A stretch of DNA of 64,000 nucleotides, from positions 21,698,001 through 21,762,000 of the forward strand of contig OU612072.1 of the NCBI GenBank assembly GCA_914767715.1. The letters are read 5' to 3'. The stretch is from Membranipora membranacea. Its lineage: Eukaryota; Bryozoa; Gymnolaemata; Cheilostomatida; Membraniporidae. Shown here piece after piece: positions 1-13,100 of this stretch. The stretch's first letter is position 1. Each line of letters opens with the position of its first letter. The translations under genes and the position numbers were made by a program. The notes beneath the pieces were generated by a model. The model had not been told where the DNA came from, did no database searches, and saw only the letters and a list, made by a program, of their open reading frames with translations.

Positions 1-109
1 GTCAGATAACTAGTCATTACTCTTTTGTTGCAAAAAACTTAAAATCTGACAAAAAACCTATAAGATCAAAGAACAAATCAAAATGGCTATTAACATATGT
101 TTTTTCTAG

Positions 110-3100
110 CTACAAGCCTTGGCCAGCTTTACATAAAATTCTCTTACCAAACACATACAAAGACAGCGAGGCAAATCTCAACTACGACCCCAAACAAGGA
201 GGAGGGGCCTTACCTTTGGATGCTTCCTCAATGGATGTGAACCCTCAGTACAGTGATATTGTAATCTTCGCTGACAATCGTCTAGGAATGTTAAAAATAT
301 TTAACAAAAGTGATGGTATGTTCTGCTTGCCTGGGGGGGGGGGGTGTTTCAATAAGAAAAGAGTGATGCATTACTAAAGCAAGTTATCACTATCACATTG
401 CTCAAAATTAGCACCACTTAATGTTTCATTTAGACAAAATCGCTCCCAAATTACTCACTCAGGCAGAATGTATATTGTTCCATACTTGGTTGTGCGATCT
501 GAGAGCAAGAGCCCTAAGAGGTTGCGCTCACCCCACTAGTAACTCGTCGATTCCTACAGGCATACTTTACAGTAATAGAATGACCAGCTGTTGAATTAGT
601 TTAATCAATTTTGGCATATTTATCCGTTCTTCCCTTCTTAATAATGTAAATTATTGAATTAACACATTGACACAGAGAGGTAGCCTGTCTTAACAAGCTT
701 GTTAAGACAGGCTACCACAGAGGTTGCTGAGCATCCCTACAATGATAGTACTTACTTTTTACCCGTAGCTTCTAAAAGTTTATATGCTATTCATGATATT
801 GGGCTAACATTTTTTTCAGGGAATATGCAGAACATTTGCAAGAAGGGTACAACTATTCAATTGACAAATCATTCATTAACATGCACATGGGTTAAATTAA
901 GGTATGCGATGTGGCTCACAGGTACGACGGCATTAGCAGTTGACTATTCGGCATATGGAAAGATTTTCATAATCAAATTTAGTAAGTAAACATGAGGTAT
1001 GACATTCCACAATATGAAGCTCTGATATGTGCGCAGGATAACGCCTTTATCATTGTCTGGCAAATTTGGCCAACTTACGGTTCCTATGACATACAAGACT
1101 TCGAACCCAACATGAGCAGAAAACCCACACGATAACAAACCAGAACCCATCAGCCGATCAAAACCAAAACACAAGCACGAGGGTCAATTTATAAAGGTAT
1201 AACAATACATGAGTTGATAACACCACCACAGCCATGGTAAGCCAAGCAATATCCAACATCACCAATAATACAGACAAGGACTCATTGTTGGCCTGAATCC
1301 CAGGCTAATGACATACACAAATAGGAAGATGTACAATACTTGGTTCCATAGAGGACATCGGTGGATAAGAGCTTTTTTTGAAATCATCTCTTCGGTCCGT
1401 TTCCTAATACAGCAGGAAAATCGCACCCCAGCAGATTAAATCTTGATACTTAGATATGAAGAATTTAAGTTATTTCCTTAGTATTAAAGATTGACTAAAT
1501 TAAATGCAATTTTTCCTCCAGATTAGAGCTGAGCATTGCAATAGATATTTTTTACTATTGCATTACATTTTGAGATGAATCGAATTGAGAGTTATTCCCA
1601 ATTTGTTGGTTATTGAAGTTTTATAAACATTGCTCAATAAACTTTGAGTCACTTGCACAGTATATGTGCAGAATAAGATTTTGGTATTGGTATTGAAATC
1701 AGGAAAATCAAAGATTAGTTTTAAAAGATGTTTTCCATAGTTTCCCCATAATTAAAATAAGTCCCCTTCAAGAGTAAGTGGCTGGGGAGGTTTGGGCATA
1801 AGTTTGTGTTCTTAGCTGAAGCAGGACTTGAAATAATTGGAAGAAAAAAATTGTGTATGCTAACCATTGCAATGATAGCGCATTTAATTCACTGTGGAAG
1901 GCAATATCACATTCAGAGATATGCGGGCTGACAGTGTTTATATATCTAGGGATACTCACACTATTTCAATTTAAGTTGGAAAGAATGTTTTATTTTTTGA
2001 ATATCTTATCGTGTGTATGTCCTGTTGTCCCCAAGCAAAGATGATTAGTACAAATCTGCTCAGACTTGGTAAGAGGCTTTTGAACAGAAAGTTTCTTACT
2101 GAAGCCATAAGAATATTACATGAGGGATACACGATGGATATGTGGTTATGATATGGCCACTGTTTGTCAATTAAAGGAGCTGGCGGGTATAATTGTGATC
2201 AAATCAACGTGCAGACGTGTAGTCATCATGGAATCTGTTCTGACGCTTATAAAGTCAACCCAACATGTTTATGTGACGATGACTGGACTGGCCAATGGTG
2301 TACACAAAGTAAGTATGGTTTATGACTGATTGTCCCCTGCTTAACGTTATAACGATATATATCATGTATTTATTTTTATATTATATCCGTCAAAAATTAT
2401 ATCCACAAGATTGTTGTTCAAAAAAGGATAAAAAATCAGTGTTCTAGGAATAACTCTTTGATAAAATAGGATTCGATTGACATATTATTCTCTCATCAGG
2501 TTCAACCTTGCATTGATATAAAAGCAAATCTTACACTCAAAGATTCAATGAAAAAGTAAAGATTTTCTTCTCAATAGTGTGTCAGTTACACTTACACACA
2601 AATATTTAATGAAAAAAATCAAGATTTTCTTACTAATAGTATGTCAGTTTTGGCAAAAAATCGTTCAGTGGGTCGTCAGAGAACAAACTCGTGAAAAATT
2701 ATGATTTTTACCAAAGATGGCAACCATGAATACCATAATATGATGTGTGCTCACAAACATTTAATTGTTGATGATGGTCAATGATGATATCACTATTTCC
2801 CTCATGATTATCTGTACCATGCATACTAAGTTCCGAATGGATAGTGAGCGAGTCATGTGACAATACTTGTTATTTACAAACTGAATATTCGTTTAATCAC
2901 TTGTTTCCAAATATAGAAGTTTATTCTCAGCAGGTCAACAGTCTAAATGCTAAACATAATCATTGAACTCTGCTTTTGACCAGTCTTGTATTGTCATTGT
3001 TGTGTTATATTCTTCATTTCAGGTCGACCAAGAACGGGTGAGTGCTTATTAAGGCTCGTAGTTCTGGGGGGGGGGCAGGGACGCTCTGCCTCCCCTAGAG

Positions 3101-5157
3101 TGCTATTTATATCATAAATACTCTTTGGAGACTATACTCCATCAAGAGTTAACCAGGGGAAGGCAATTTCTAATTTATTCATGATCTGTACTACTCACCC
3201 TTGTAACATTTATTATTTGTCAATCTTGAATAATCTCGGCATTGAATAAGAGTGATGACAATGATTGATGGTAAAAATTAACTAAGCAATGCCAAGATTA
3301 AAATTATTTTCCTATGTAGTTGAGAGTTTCTGCATTTCTGAATATCTCCATTGTTGATCATAGTGCCAAAAAAAAGCTTGCAGGTAAAAAGTCAAATGAA
3401 TTATTTTAGCAAATTGAGAGCAGATAACTCCAAATTTATACAGCCCATTGTTTTTTATATGAGTTTGAATCCACATGAAAAGTATATAAAAGTGGTTCAA
3501 TAATGTGAGTGGCACTTAGGTGAGTTGGGGGAGTCTATTTTACATACCCATGCAGAAAACTTCATTCAGTCAAATGAATTTAAGCTTTATATATACCACT
3601 TTCCCATCCCCCTATCAATCCTTGACCCAGTATAGTTACTGAGACTCTAAAGGAGTTTAAAATACCAAACCTGGAGTTACTTCACACACTCAATACCAAA
3701 CCTGGAGTTACTTCACACACTCAATACCAAACCTGGAGTTACTTCACACACTCAATACCAAACCTGGAGTTACTTCACACACTCAATACCAAACCTGGTG
3801 TTACTTCACACACTCAATACCAATCCTGGAGTTACTTCACACACTCAATACCAAACCTGGTGTTACTTCACACACTCAATACCAAACCTGGAGTTACTTC
3901 ACACACTCAATACCAAACCTGGAGTTACTTCACACACTCAATACCAAACCTGGTGTTACTTCACACACTCAATACCAATCCTGGAGTTACTTCACACACT
4001 CAATACCAAACCTGGTGTTACTTCACACACTCAATACCAAACCTGGAGTTACTTCACACACTCAATACCAAACCTGGAGTTACTTCACACACTCAATACC
4101 AAACCTTGTGTTACTTCACACACTCAATACCAAACCTGGAGTTACTTCACACACTCAATACCAAACCTGAAGTTACTTCACACACTCAATACCAAACCTG
4201 GTGTTACTTCACACACTCAATACCAAACCTGGAGTTACTTCACACACTCAATACCAAACCTGGTGTTACTTCACACACTCAATACCAAACCTGGAGTTAC
4301 TTCACACACTCAATACCAAACCTGGAGTTACTTCACACACTCAATACCAAACCAGGAGTTACTTCACACACTCAATACCAAACCAGGAGTTACTTCACAC
4401 ACTCAATACCAATCCTGGAGTTACTTCACACACTCAATACCAAACCTGGAGTTACTTCACACACTCAATACCAAACCTGGAGTTACTTCACACACTCAAT
4501 ACCAAACCTGGAGTTACTTCACACACTCAAGGATTTTTGCCTCCCCTACCATTTTTCCTAGACTGCGGCTGTATAATCGCTCAAAGACATAAACAAACCT
4601 CTTCATGACTCAGTCTCTCCACTATTTCTCCCTGGTTTACTAATGTTAATTCTTATATGTAAATAAGTATATCAGATTGAAAATGACACTCAATAGGATA
4701 TGTTGCATTGCAAAATACATTGCAGTGTATTCTGGGTGGTGAGATGGCTTTATCGGTTGCACAACCCTGTGAAATGATTAGCCAGCTAGGTAATTTGAGT
4801 CTTCAAGACATTCTTTATAGAGATAGGTCATATGGCGCAATTTGGAAGTGCCTGTTACTCACTGACATGTGATTGATGATGCAGTAATCATGGGTTTGAC
4901 TCCTAATTTTGGGCTCTTATGATCGATTGTTCAAGTACCTACGCAGCCTCTGGTGTGATAACTTAAATTTGACACCCAACCATAATTATTGCAAATTCTT
5001 ATATTTATTTTCTTGATATCTAGCACCAGTTTTCCCTACTGAGGAAGATACTGCAGGACATCTGATGAGCGTTGGAACATCTGCAAGTGGGGACTTCTCA
5101 ACTTTTGTTTTTGTAGCATCTCTAACTATATCTTACCACCATCTATCTGAATATTAA
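110..5157 (+). CDS. 3' part of a secreted or GPI-type protein with an EGF-like domain (5' end outside window)
   Basis: Reconstructed exons with matching splice signals: 110-315 (acceptor ttctag, donor gtatgt), 721-901 (acceptor ccacag, donor gtatgc), 2177-2308, a 15-nt micro-exon 3023-3037, and terminal exon 5024-5157 ending in TAA. The exon at 110 encodes a propeller-like stretch (SDIVIFADNRLG). The exon at 2177 encodes an EGF-like module with six cysteines (YNCDQINVQTCSHHGIC, then CLCDDDWTGQWC). The last exon encodes a short linker and a hydrophobic tail (STFVFVASLTISYHHL), which resembles a GPI-attachment signal. Phases agree from 2177 to 5157 (all phase 1) and between the first two exons, but exon 721-901 ends in phase 2, so at least one exon between 902 and 2176 is not placed; 1037 (after gcgcag) is a weak candidate start. 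An AATAAA at 5472 could end the transcript. The family is not recognised. Exons are well supported; assignment of all of them to one gene is inference. Confidence 0.6.
679..716. repeat. Perfect 38-bp palindrome abutting a splice acceptor
   Basis: The two 19-base halves, centred on AAGCTT at 695-700, are exact reverse complements. It ends four bases before the exon at 721, so the region that should hold the polypyrimidine tract lies inside a potential hairpin. The 7-mer CACAGAG stands just outside on both sides, as would a short target duplication. Confidence 0.9.
3051..4573. mobile_element. Possible non-autonomous DNA element enclosing the minisatellite
   Basis: The left end (GGCTCGTAGTTCTGG at about 3053) and the right end (CCTAGACTGCGGCTGT, ending about 4572) are imperfect inverted repeats. 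They match the two ends of a shorter element at 10823-11048, including the adjacent CTGCCTCCCCTAGA and TTTTGCCTCCCCTACC motifs. The 31-bp minisatellite stops exactly where the right-end homology begins. No target duplication is convincing, so the boundaries are tentative. Confidence 0.4.
3663..4530. repeat. Minisatellite: 28 exact-length copies of a 31-bp unit
   Basis: Consensus begins TACCAAACCTGGAGTTACTT and ends CACACACTCAA. All 28 units are 31 bp with no indel (868 bp). Units differ at a few sites: GGAGTT or GGTGTT, AAACC or AATCC, CCTGG or CCAGG, CCTTG, CTGAAG. Units 5-9 and 10-14 carry the same five-unit variant series, so a 155-bp higher-order block was duplicated. Because 31 is not a multiple of three and the unit has no forward stop, all three plus frames stay open through the array. 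The array lies in the last intron of the EGF-type gene. Confidence 0.98.
4730..4915 (+). mobile_element. tRNA-derived SINE copy (family 1)
   Basis: GGTGGTGAGATGGCTTTATCGG resembles the 5' part and A-box region of a tRNA, and CATGGGTTTGACTCC further on resembles a B box. The same GGTGAGATGGC head occurs reversed near 36640 and, degraded, near 8245. It lacks a closed cloverleaf, so it is a SINE rather than a tRNA gene. Confidence 0.5.
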
Positions 5158-7159
5158 TGACTCTTGTCCTTACACCGCATGCCTTTCCTAAGAAACTAAG
5201 TAACCTACTCACCCTCTGACTCATTGATATTGTTGTATGCTGCAAATTGAAACTATTATTGTTGTTTCAAATTTATGGCAAAATTTTTCGATCGTTCCAG
5301 TTTTTAATTTCGAATTATGCCATGTCTAAGACTCTCTTGTTTTTCTTGTCTCCATATACATTCCTCAAATGTTGGAGGTGCATGTTTATTGTCTGATATA
5401 TTGCCTTATCGATAGCTGTAAAAGAGATTATAAAATTTCTTTAATCATTATAGCAGAGAGTTTTTAAGCGAAATAAAATACAATTACGACAGAAAACAGT
5501 TTTTCAGGATGCGCTGATTAAACATCATGTGCCACCACCCTCGAAACCTCTTCTAGCACTCCTAGATCACTCTTTGCAAAACAATGTTTTGTTCAACCAG
5601 AGAGTAACAGTTTACTCCTTAGCTGAGGAACAAATCTAATTTTTTTTGGCAAACTGTTGTTTGTTGAGGAGTGAACGTGCCCCTTCTCAATACATAAACC
5701 CGGTTCTTGCAGCATTTCTTAATTGATGCAGAATACAGGTGCCGGCATCTATGGTACCTAAGCTGCACCCTATACCCATTGGAAGTACTGGCTTCACTTC
5801 ATATCAATGACTACAGCAATTTTCATCTGGTGTTGCATTGTGTAATAAGTCTATTTTATTTGTTCTGTGTTTAGCAAATTGTTTTAATATTGAAACTAAA
5901 AGATTGTAGTTTTTTTGCTTGCCAAATTCTACCAAGTTTGCCTATATCATACAGCATTCAGATTTTCTAATGCGTTCCCTTTGGTGTTATTTTCAGTAGT
6001 ATTGTGGAGACAAAATCATTTTATCTCTCCCTACTTGCATGTTCCTAGATCATTCCATTGAGAGAACAATTTCACACATTCATGTGACAAATAACAAAAT
6101 TTTTATAACGCGGGGTGAAATTAACAAGAAATGCCGCGATCATAGATGCCACAAAACTTTAGGGGGGTATTACAGAGATGACATGTAAATAAAATCTGGT
6201 TTCACTGGGATTTGAACTCCAATCAAGGTGTATAAATTTAATGATGTAGTGGGTGTTAATAGTATTAAACACAGAAAACTGAAAGTACCAAGCATGTTTT
6301 CCTCGTCCTTTGTCGTGACATACCTGTCTTTGCTGGAAATTGAACTTGGGATGCTATAGTTTAGATCATACACGCTAACCACTTGCCCACACCGACCCGC
6401 TGGGGCCCATAGATTTAAATTGGAGATGAATGGTTAAAGTAAGCTGTTGTCAACAAAACTTCAATTTTAATCCATTTCAAGCTTTCATGGCACAAAAACA
6501 GTGTAAAAAATGTAATTAGCACACCCTCGGCTGGTTTCACTACACATTTATGTGGTTGAAGACAGGACTGTGATTTAGCCATTTCTTTTATTTTTATTGC
6601 CAATAAACCTTTTGAAAAAGTGATATGACGCACTAGATATGGGTCTCTTTTATTTCATAAACACATGCATTTATCATAAACAAACATAAACAAAAGTTTT
6701 ATGGAAAATCACATGCCCTCCTGAAGTGTGTTGTTGGTGAGACTTAACAATAACATAATGAGAAAATTACCCTTACTAAATTCATCCCAGTGTAAATTGC
6801 CTACAATATCAGAAAGTCTCTAATAGTCACACTGATACACTGACCAAATGATTAGAGGAAATCGGAGCGAGAATAAGCACTTTCGATTTAAATTGACTAA
6901 ACGGTAGAAGTGTATTAACACAGATAAGGGATAGGCACAACAATTTACGCTGATAAGGTACATAAGTGCCTACCAGTGATCAATGGATTCTTATCAGTGA
7001 TCTAACTTGTCCATAAGTTAACAGCTAGTCCATTGTTTGTACTACTAGTACAGTATAGTGAAGATTGTCCAGGTAGTGTGTTGTTGTTGTTGTTCCTAGC
7101 CAACTTCAATAGTTTTTGGTGAGCTTACACACAGAGTAGGTTAGTTTTCTTGAATAGCG
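5158..7159. other. Intergenic, no gene seen
   Basis: AT-rich spacer between the EGF-type gene and gene 1. It holds the possible poly(A) signal AATAAA at 5472-5477 and the tRNA-like remnant near 6300-6405. The last bases before 7160 (TTTTCTTGAATAG) look like a splice acceptor, which suggests that gene 1 has an untranslated first exon somewhere in this stretch. Confidence 0.6.
6300..6405 (-). mobile_element. tRNA-like SINE remnant
   Basis: On the minus strand, GGTGTGGGCAAGTGGTTAGC followed by a degenerate B box (AGTTCAATTTCC) resembles a tRNA head. Acceptor pairing is absent. Short and diverged. Confidence 0.4.
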
Positions 7160-10100
7160 ATGGAACTAAGGACTTGCTATATTATGGTGAGTACCTTTGA
7201 ACAAAAAAGAGTTGTTGTATATCTGTCTGCCTTGTTGATTCAAGTTAATAATTACAATTGGCAATTACTCATTGCTGTCATCAGCTCTAGCGTGTTAGTC
7301 ACAACTGCGAACAAAGCTGTTTTGTGTCTGGATATCAAAGGGAAGAAGAGGATTAATTATCTTGGGGGAACTGGTGCGGAGTTATTCAAGAATTTACGAG
7401 ACATTACATCCAGATTCAAATTGATCACAACTGAGTTAGGATAGGTTCATATGTTAGTCGAAGCTACCGATGGGCTTGAATCAGATACTACAGATAGCTG
7501 TCACAGGATAAGATAAAATAGTTTCACAATGTATCCAAGTTCCAGCCATATCAAGCTGAGGGGTCACCATTTATGAGTCCTAGGAAATTGTGTTTGTTTA
7601 ATAGATAAGAGTCCAATCTGCTGCATTACGGATTTGAGCTTGAGGTCTTTCCTATTGAAATTCCTCACTCCTTATCATTTGGTCATTCAGCTTATGTTCA
7701 CTACGTCCTCAGCATTTTCACTGTGGTTGATCTGAGTGCAGGCTTCAACGTTTGAAGAACCAAATCAGCTCAGTCTAGATAAAATAGACCGGCCCATGTA
7801 GACACAGTCAATAACAGAAATTTCTTCAAGTCAGATGTCAATTACAAAAAAAAGATCAACTAGACATATTAAAGACAAAGCGTTTTCCATCCACTGAGTG
7901 ATGAGTGTTGGTATATGTTTCACAGATTGTCAACTATCTCACGATGAATGGAATTTTCTGCATGAACCAGAACACTGAAGATCTCGTTAGCCGGTTAGTC
8001 AACATAAGGTCGATTGCTTCTTCTATTCTACAACCTTAAAAACATTGATGAGATGTAAACTAACTTTTACCCCTGTCCCTAGTCCTACAACAAAAGTATG
8101 GCGTTCTAAAAAATTTGACAGCTGAGGGTACAATTTATTTTGAAAGCCCCTTAAGCACAACTCGTACCCACGACACCTGTAGCACCAATAACTTGTCAGT
8201 AGATAGCATTTGTGCTAACTAACCGCGTCATCTCACCATATCACCATCTCATATACCTAATAAAGAAGGAATTGATGATGCAAATTACCTAGCCTGCTAT
8301 CCCCATAAACATATAAATACTCTAGACTGAAAACTATTGGCTATTTGATACAGGCTCAGTGTCTTCTCTTATTCAGTGACACGACGTCACTACGCTATTC
8401 ACTTTTTCTCCGTAGTGGATAGGTCAGAATAGGAGTTATCTCCACATAAATATAACGTGTGAAGAAAAGACATTCTTATTTCTACATATGACCACTGGGT
8501 AAAACCGGTGAATTTTACAGAGCATGTACCAATGAAGTATAAAATGTGATCAGTATACCGTGCCATCAAATATTGTTTGTGCCATTACAACATATGCTAT
8601 AGCATGTTTCTGGTCTTAACACTTGTATGAAAAATGGTCTGTCAACTTTTCAAAGTTCAAGGTTTTGCTCAGAATTTTGACTAATAGGCTGCATCTGATC
8701 TTTCTAGCTGTCAGGCATGTTAACGGAAGATGGGAAACACTGATGGTCCTTGAGTAAGGTCCAATTTCAAATGTATTTTTGTCAACTTGATGCTTAAAAG
8801 CTCCGAACACTTAGTCTTTGTTCTTCATGGTTCTTGCTCTTGGCTACTGATGGAATTGTGTGCGTTGAACTAAACAAAACCATCTCAGCAGCCATCACAA
8901 GTAAATATAAACTGTAGATACAACACAAGCAAGTCACCTTGACCGCTGCGTAGTAATATATGTCACATCAGATTAATATATCTTTACTGGTGCTATCTAT
9001 AACACTAGTTTGTTCCCTCCGAGCACGGTGGTGGTGGAGGGATATTTAAAAAGCTGTGTATCAAATCAGTTTGAACCTATGTATACATGAGTGCGGCTTC
9101 GTCCGATTCAAATCTTCTAAGGTAGGAAAGGCGGAAGATTTTTCTTCTGTCTGCAACTTCTCATGTATTAAACAGAACCCCCAGAGAGCCATTAGAGTCC
9201 AGCTGCTGGTATTCAGAATTTGCAATTCACGCCCTATACCCATATCTACAATACCCTATAGGACGAAAATATTCACTGATTTAAATTAAGCGACCCGGCC
9301 AAGAATAGGAAAACTTATTAGTGAATCATCAATGAATATCGATTTTGTAAGTCCAAAATGTATAATATCATTGGTAACTTTGCAATCATATCAATTAGCC
9401 AGTTGTACACATAAATACATATTTAAAGTGGCTCGACCGGTATATAAGGGCCAGTAAATGTAAAGCGATCACCAAGCCATATCAAATCCAAATAGGGTTA
9501 GCAGCATTCAAATTCCTCCTGCTTTTTTGGGAATATGATGAGCAGTCTTGACTTTATTGAGATGAAAACTGCATGGGCTGATGCAGATTTTTCATTCACA
9601 CATCTCAATATAAATCTTATTCCAAAAATCTCCTTAGAAAGTGGTGAAAATGCACAGCGACAGAGATTTCAAATTACCCGCCCCACATTTTACTGGTTCT
9701 TATTGGTCGATTTTGAAATACAATTGATAGATTTATATAGTGCCTAGAATTTTTTTCAAGTGCCTAGTTACGGTTGCTGTCATTAATTGGCAATTATATG
9801 CTATTAAAATCCTACAATCAAGTTTACATGAGATGGGATAAAATAGCTATATGGGCTTTATCCAAAGGCACTGTTGAATATAGTATTTTTCATTGATGTT
9901 ACAGACAAGCGGCCACAAATAAACACTATTCTTATCGATCATTTTGGGAGTTTGTGTGGGCTGTAATGACCAAAACTCTATGCATCTCATCTAAGAGATT
10001 AGTATGATAAAGTATAAAGGATTCGAGTAAACACGAGTATGATGATGTCATGTATGTTTTTCATGATGTGACATAAATGAACAATCACTTCATTTATATT

Positions 10101-13100
10101 TGGTGATCCTGAAAAAGGTCATTGGGTTTAGGGCTAGTCGTTTTGGTTGTCGCACATTGTCATCCATGTATACCGGACATATGGAGGATTAGCGCATGCA
10201 TCACCAAACTTTCTTCTCGAGATTGGCTACTTTTTTTGGGAGTATACCAATTAGCCGCAACAATTTTTATGCAACCTTTTTTTTGACCTGTCTTTTCCAT
10301 GAATGTTATATGTAGTGGGGAATTCCCATCTGCTGCAATAGAGCAACAACTAGAAATTTCCTGAATCTCAGGTGCGACCATAATGAATATATTGTACACC
10401 AAAATTTTGAACAATGCGAGAAAGTGCGTTTCGACTTTTCTCTGTGGTGAGAGTGCAACTGGCCAAACAAAGTGACCTTTTCGGCAAAACTGACAATCGA
10501 CCGGAGGTTGGCTATGGCCGGATTATCCCACACTTTCACACCACAGTTGAAATGACTTCCCTTAGGATGTTCACTTTACCACGGACATCCTCCGTCTTTT
10601 GCATTTATCTTCACTGCCCATAGGCCTCTTATGTAACGCATACCATTAAAAATTTGTACCGCAACCTTTTCCGTAACAAGTTTTTTTCTAGAGGAAGGTA
10701 ATGCAGCAGCATCTCTCTAATTCACTTTCATTTCTGCAAGATTATTTTTATTATCATTGTGTCAAATATTTTTACAATTATACCTCTACGATAGTTAGAA
10801 TTAGTTTACACTATTTATTGTACAGGACTGTAGTTCAGGTGAGGCAAGGAGGCACTGCCTCCCCTAGATAGCTAAATACAGTGGCCTGAAAACACTCTAA
10901 TTCAATAATCCATGTCAGAATCAGCTCCTCTGGGATTTCCAGTTGCTTATTAAAGGCTTAAATTTCTCGGGGAGGAGGTTACTGGTGATGCATTGGACTC
11001 GCCTCGGACCTTTGCCTCCCCTACCCTTTTTTCTAATCTACGGCCCTGTTATACAGTGGAATAGCAGGATACAAATAATCCTTGTTTGTACGCAAAGTCA
11101 AATTGAGCTGATGTGAAGTGTCGCTTCCTTTCAACATCACATAAACATTGCAGTCGGCTGCAAAGCTGCAAGGGCACAGGTGTTGCTTGAGTTCTTGCAT
11201 AACACACTTGAGCACTTGAGAAAACACTTGAAACATGCAAGCTCGATTTCTGCAAAACTCAAATGCCACATGGACTGGGCTAAAATAGGCATAACTAGGC
11301 GTGACATTACACTCATTATCCAATGGTTTTGCTTGTCAATAGTAAATATTAATTATGATTAATCCCCGTGCACCACCTTCGGCGCATTCCACTTTAAATA
11401 GATTAAATATAGCATTAATTACTCAATGCTTACGTGATTCTTTCTCTCATAGGATGTTTCATAACCAGAACAATGCAACTGTAGCCTTTGTGTCGAGGAT
11501 GTGACCAATGCGAGGGAAGTTGACATGCCTACACTAATCAAACTTAAGAATCGTGGTGGACTCAAAACCCCTTCCGAAGCAGTTTATGGAGTGTGCCTTT
11601 TGTCAGAGAGAGTAATCAGATCATTGCCTAAAAAAGGTTTGGGTCCTAAATTCCCAGAACTTGCCCGGCTGCACAGTCCATCAAAGCTTATAGAATCAGG
11701 CTATCTCTCATTATTCAGTTGTGCTTAGCATGCAAGCAGCGTTGTGAGGGAAATAATCAATCGTTATGCAAGGATCCGCCGCTCATCATGAGGCCGTTTT
11801 GAAAACGGATGCAACACTCTTATTCCGTCCAAAACGACCTGCCTCCCTATATTCAGCCATGTCTGATAAGATAGGTCCCGGTTAATATACAGCCACTAAA
11901 TTATTGATTGATTTGGCCAGTCTGAGCCATTTTTTGAATCGATAAGAATCTTGCTTAATTCTTGAAGGTCTTTAACTTAACAAAAGTTTTTCTATTGATT
12001 GATTGGGCCAGTCTGAGCTGCATTTAAATCATCCATGATAATAGTTTAATTTCTTATCCCTATCAAATATTTTATTCATGTCCTGTCGCAAGCCAGCGGA
12101 CTATTCCCACAAGGTGAGTTAAACTGTGGTATTTTATCAAATCTTATTTCCTGTGCGATGAAGAGACCTGTTGCTCTGCCAGTTAATTTTCTTAAAAAAT
12201 AAAGTCACAAGAGGAATACCCACCAAATGTTGGGGAAACACTAGACATTCACGTCATATGTGAGATTGTAAACCCTCAACGCTATTGAAAGATTCCACTG
12301 CTTATAAATTGTTGATTTTTACACCGATTGATACATGTGTATCAGGGAGGGATGTGTAGGAATACCATGTCAATCTTAGACCAAACTTCCTAGCTTATGC
12401 TGGTTTAAAATTTCAGTAAGATTGATCCAGAAGCAGCTAATCTTTAGCAAAGTTATCATGCAAAATCACTGAATCAATATGAAGAGCAAAGACTCAGTGT
12501 TCTGAGCTCACATTTTGAGCCTTTAGTATTAGTATTATCCATCTTACGGTTACATGTCCGACAGTTGGAAAGGTCAGATGCAGTTAATTAAGTGAAAATG
12601 CTGAGCAAAACCTTAAATTTACAATAGTCGATGCACCATTTTTTATACAAATTGTTCAGGCCAGAAGCAGCTATAATGAAAGTTGTTATTGCACGAACAA
12701 TAATTGATTGCACGATATACTGATCAAATTTTATACTTTATTACTATATGTTCTATAAAATTCATTGGGTGTACCTAGTTTTAGTGGTCATATTTAGAGA
12801 TATCAGGTTGTTTTATTCTTACATTACATATATGGGGACATAACTCCTATTCTGGCCTATGCGCTACAGTGAAAAAGTGAATAGTCCAGTGACGTTGTGT
12901 CACTGAATTAGAGAAGACGCTCTAAGCCAGTAGTTTCCAGTCTAGAGTATTTATATGTTTATGGCTATCCCCAACTCTTCCACCATTGCCCCCCCCCCCC
13001 CCATTTAACACAATTTAGCCTACATATTGGGGTTATTGTCGCTTACAGAGCCCACTGTGGGAATCTTGGTATAGGCTACATCCTTTATCTGACTTGTTGG

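Larger units (their letters stand above)
8304..12963 (+). mobile_element. P-superfamily-like DNA transposon A (4.66 kb)
   Basis: Flanked by the exact 8-bp duplication GCTATCCC (8296-8303 and 12964-12971). Both ends start CATAAACATATAAATACTCT and are inverted. Inverted homology continues inward for about 500 bp per side (8304 to about 8815; about 12490 to 12963) with scattered differences. Near the right end a plus-strand fragment resembles the C terminus of P-element/THAP9-type transposases. A 226-bp MITE is nested at 10823. The rest of the interior shows no recognisable transposase, so this copy looks defective. It occupies intron 2 of gene 1. Superfamily call rests on the 8-bp duplication, CAT...ATG ends and the C-terminal fragment; hAT elements also make 8-bp duplications but usually begin CAG. 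Confidence 0.8.

Noticed and set aside
1037-1130. Possible extra exon of the first gene
   Set aside because: The acceptor and phase fit exon 721-901, but no GT donor gives the phase needed for the EGF exon, so it is mentioned only as a weak candidate.
3663-4530. CRISPR-like direct repeats
   Set aside because: Units are directly adjacent with no unique spacers, and the genome is eukaryotic.
3798-4608. Long plus-strand ORFs (up to 264 codons) encoding HTLNTKPGVTSHTQYQTW repeats
   Set aside because: They are the three open frames of the 31-bp minisatellite inside an intron; no promoter, splice or domain support.
7187-7444. Continuation of the gene 1 start codon as a 94-codon ORF
   Set aside because: A GTGAGT donor follows MELRTCYIM, and exon 2 at 7926 matches the paralogue in length and phase, so this is intron read-through.
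10160-10539. Overlapping minus-strand ORFs of 77 and 84 codons in transposon A
   Set aside because: No family recognised and frames overlap; not enough to call transposase.
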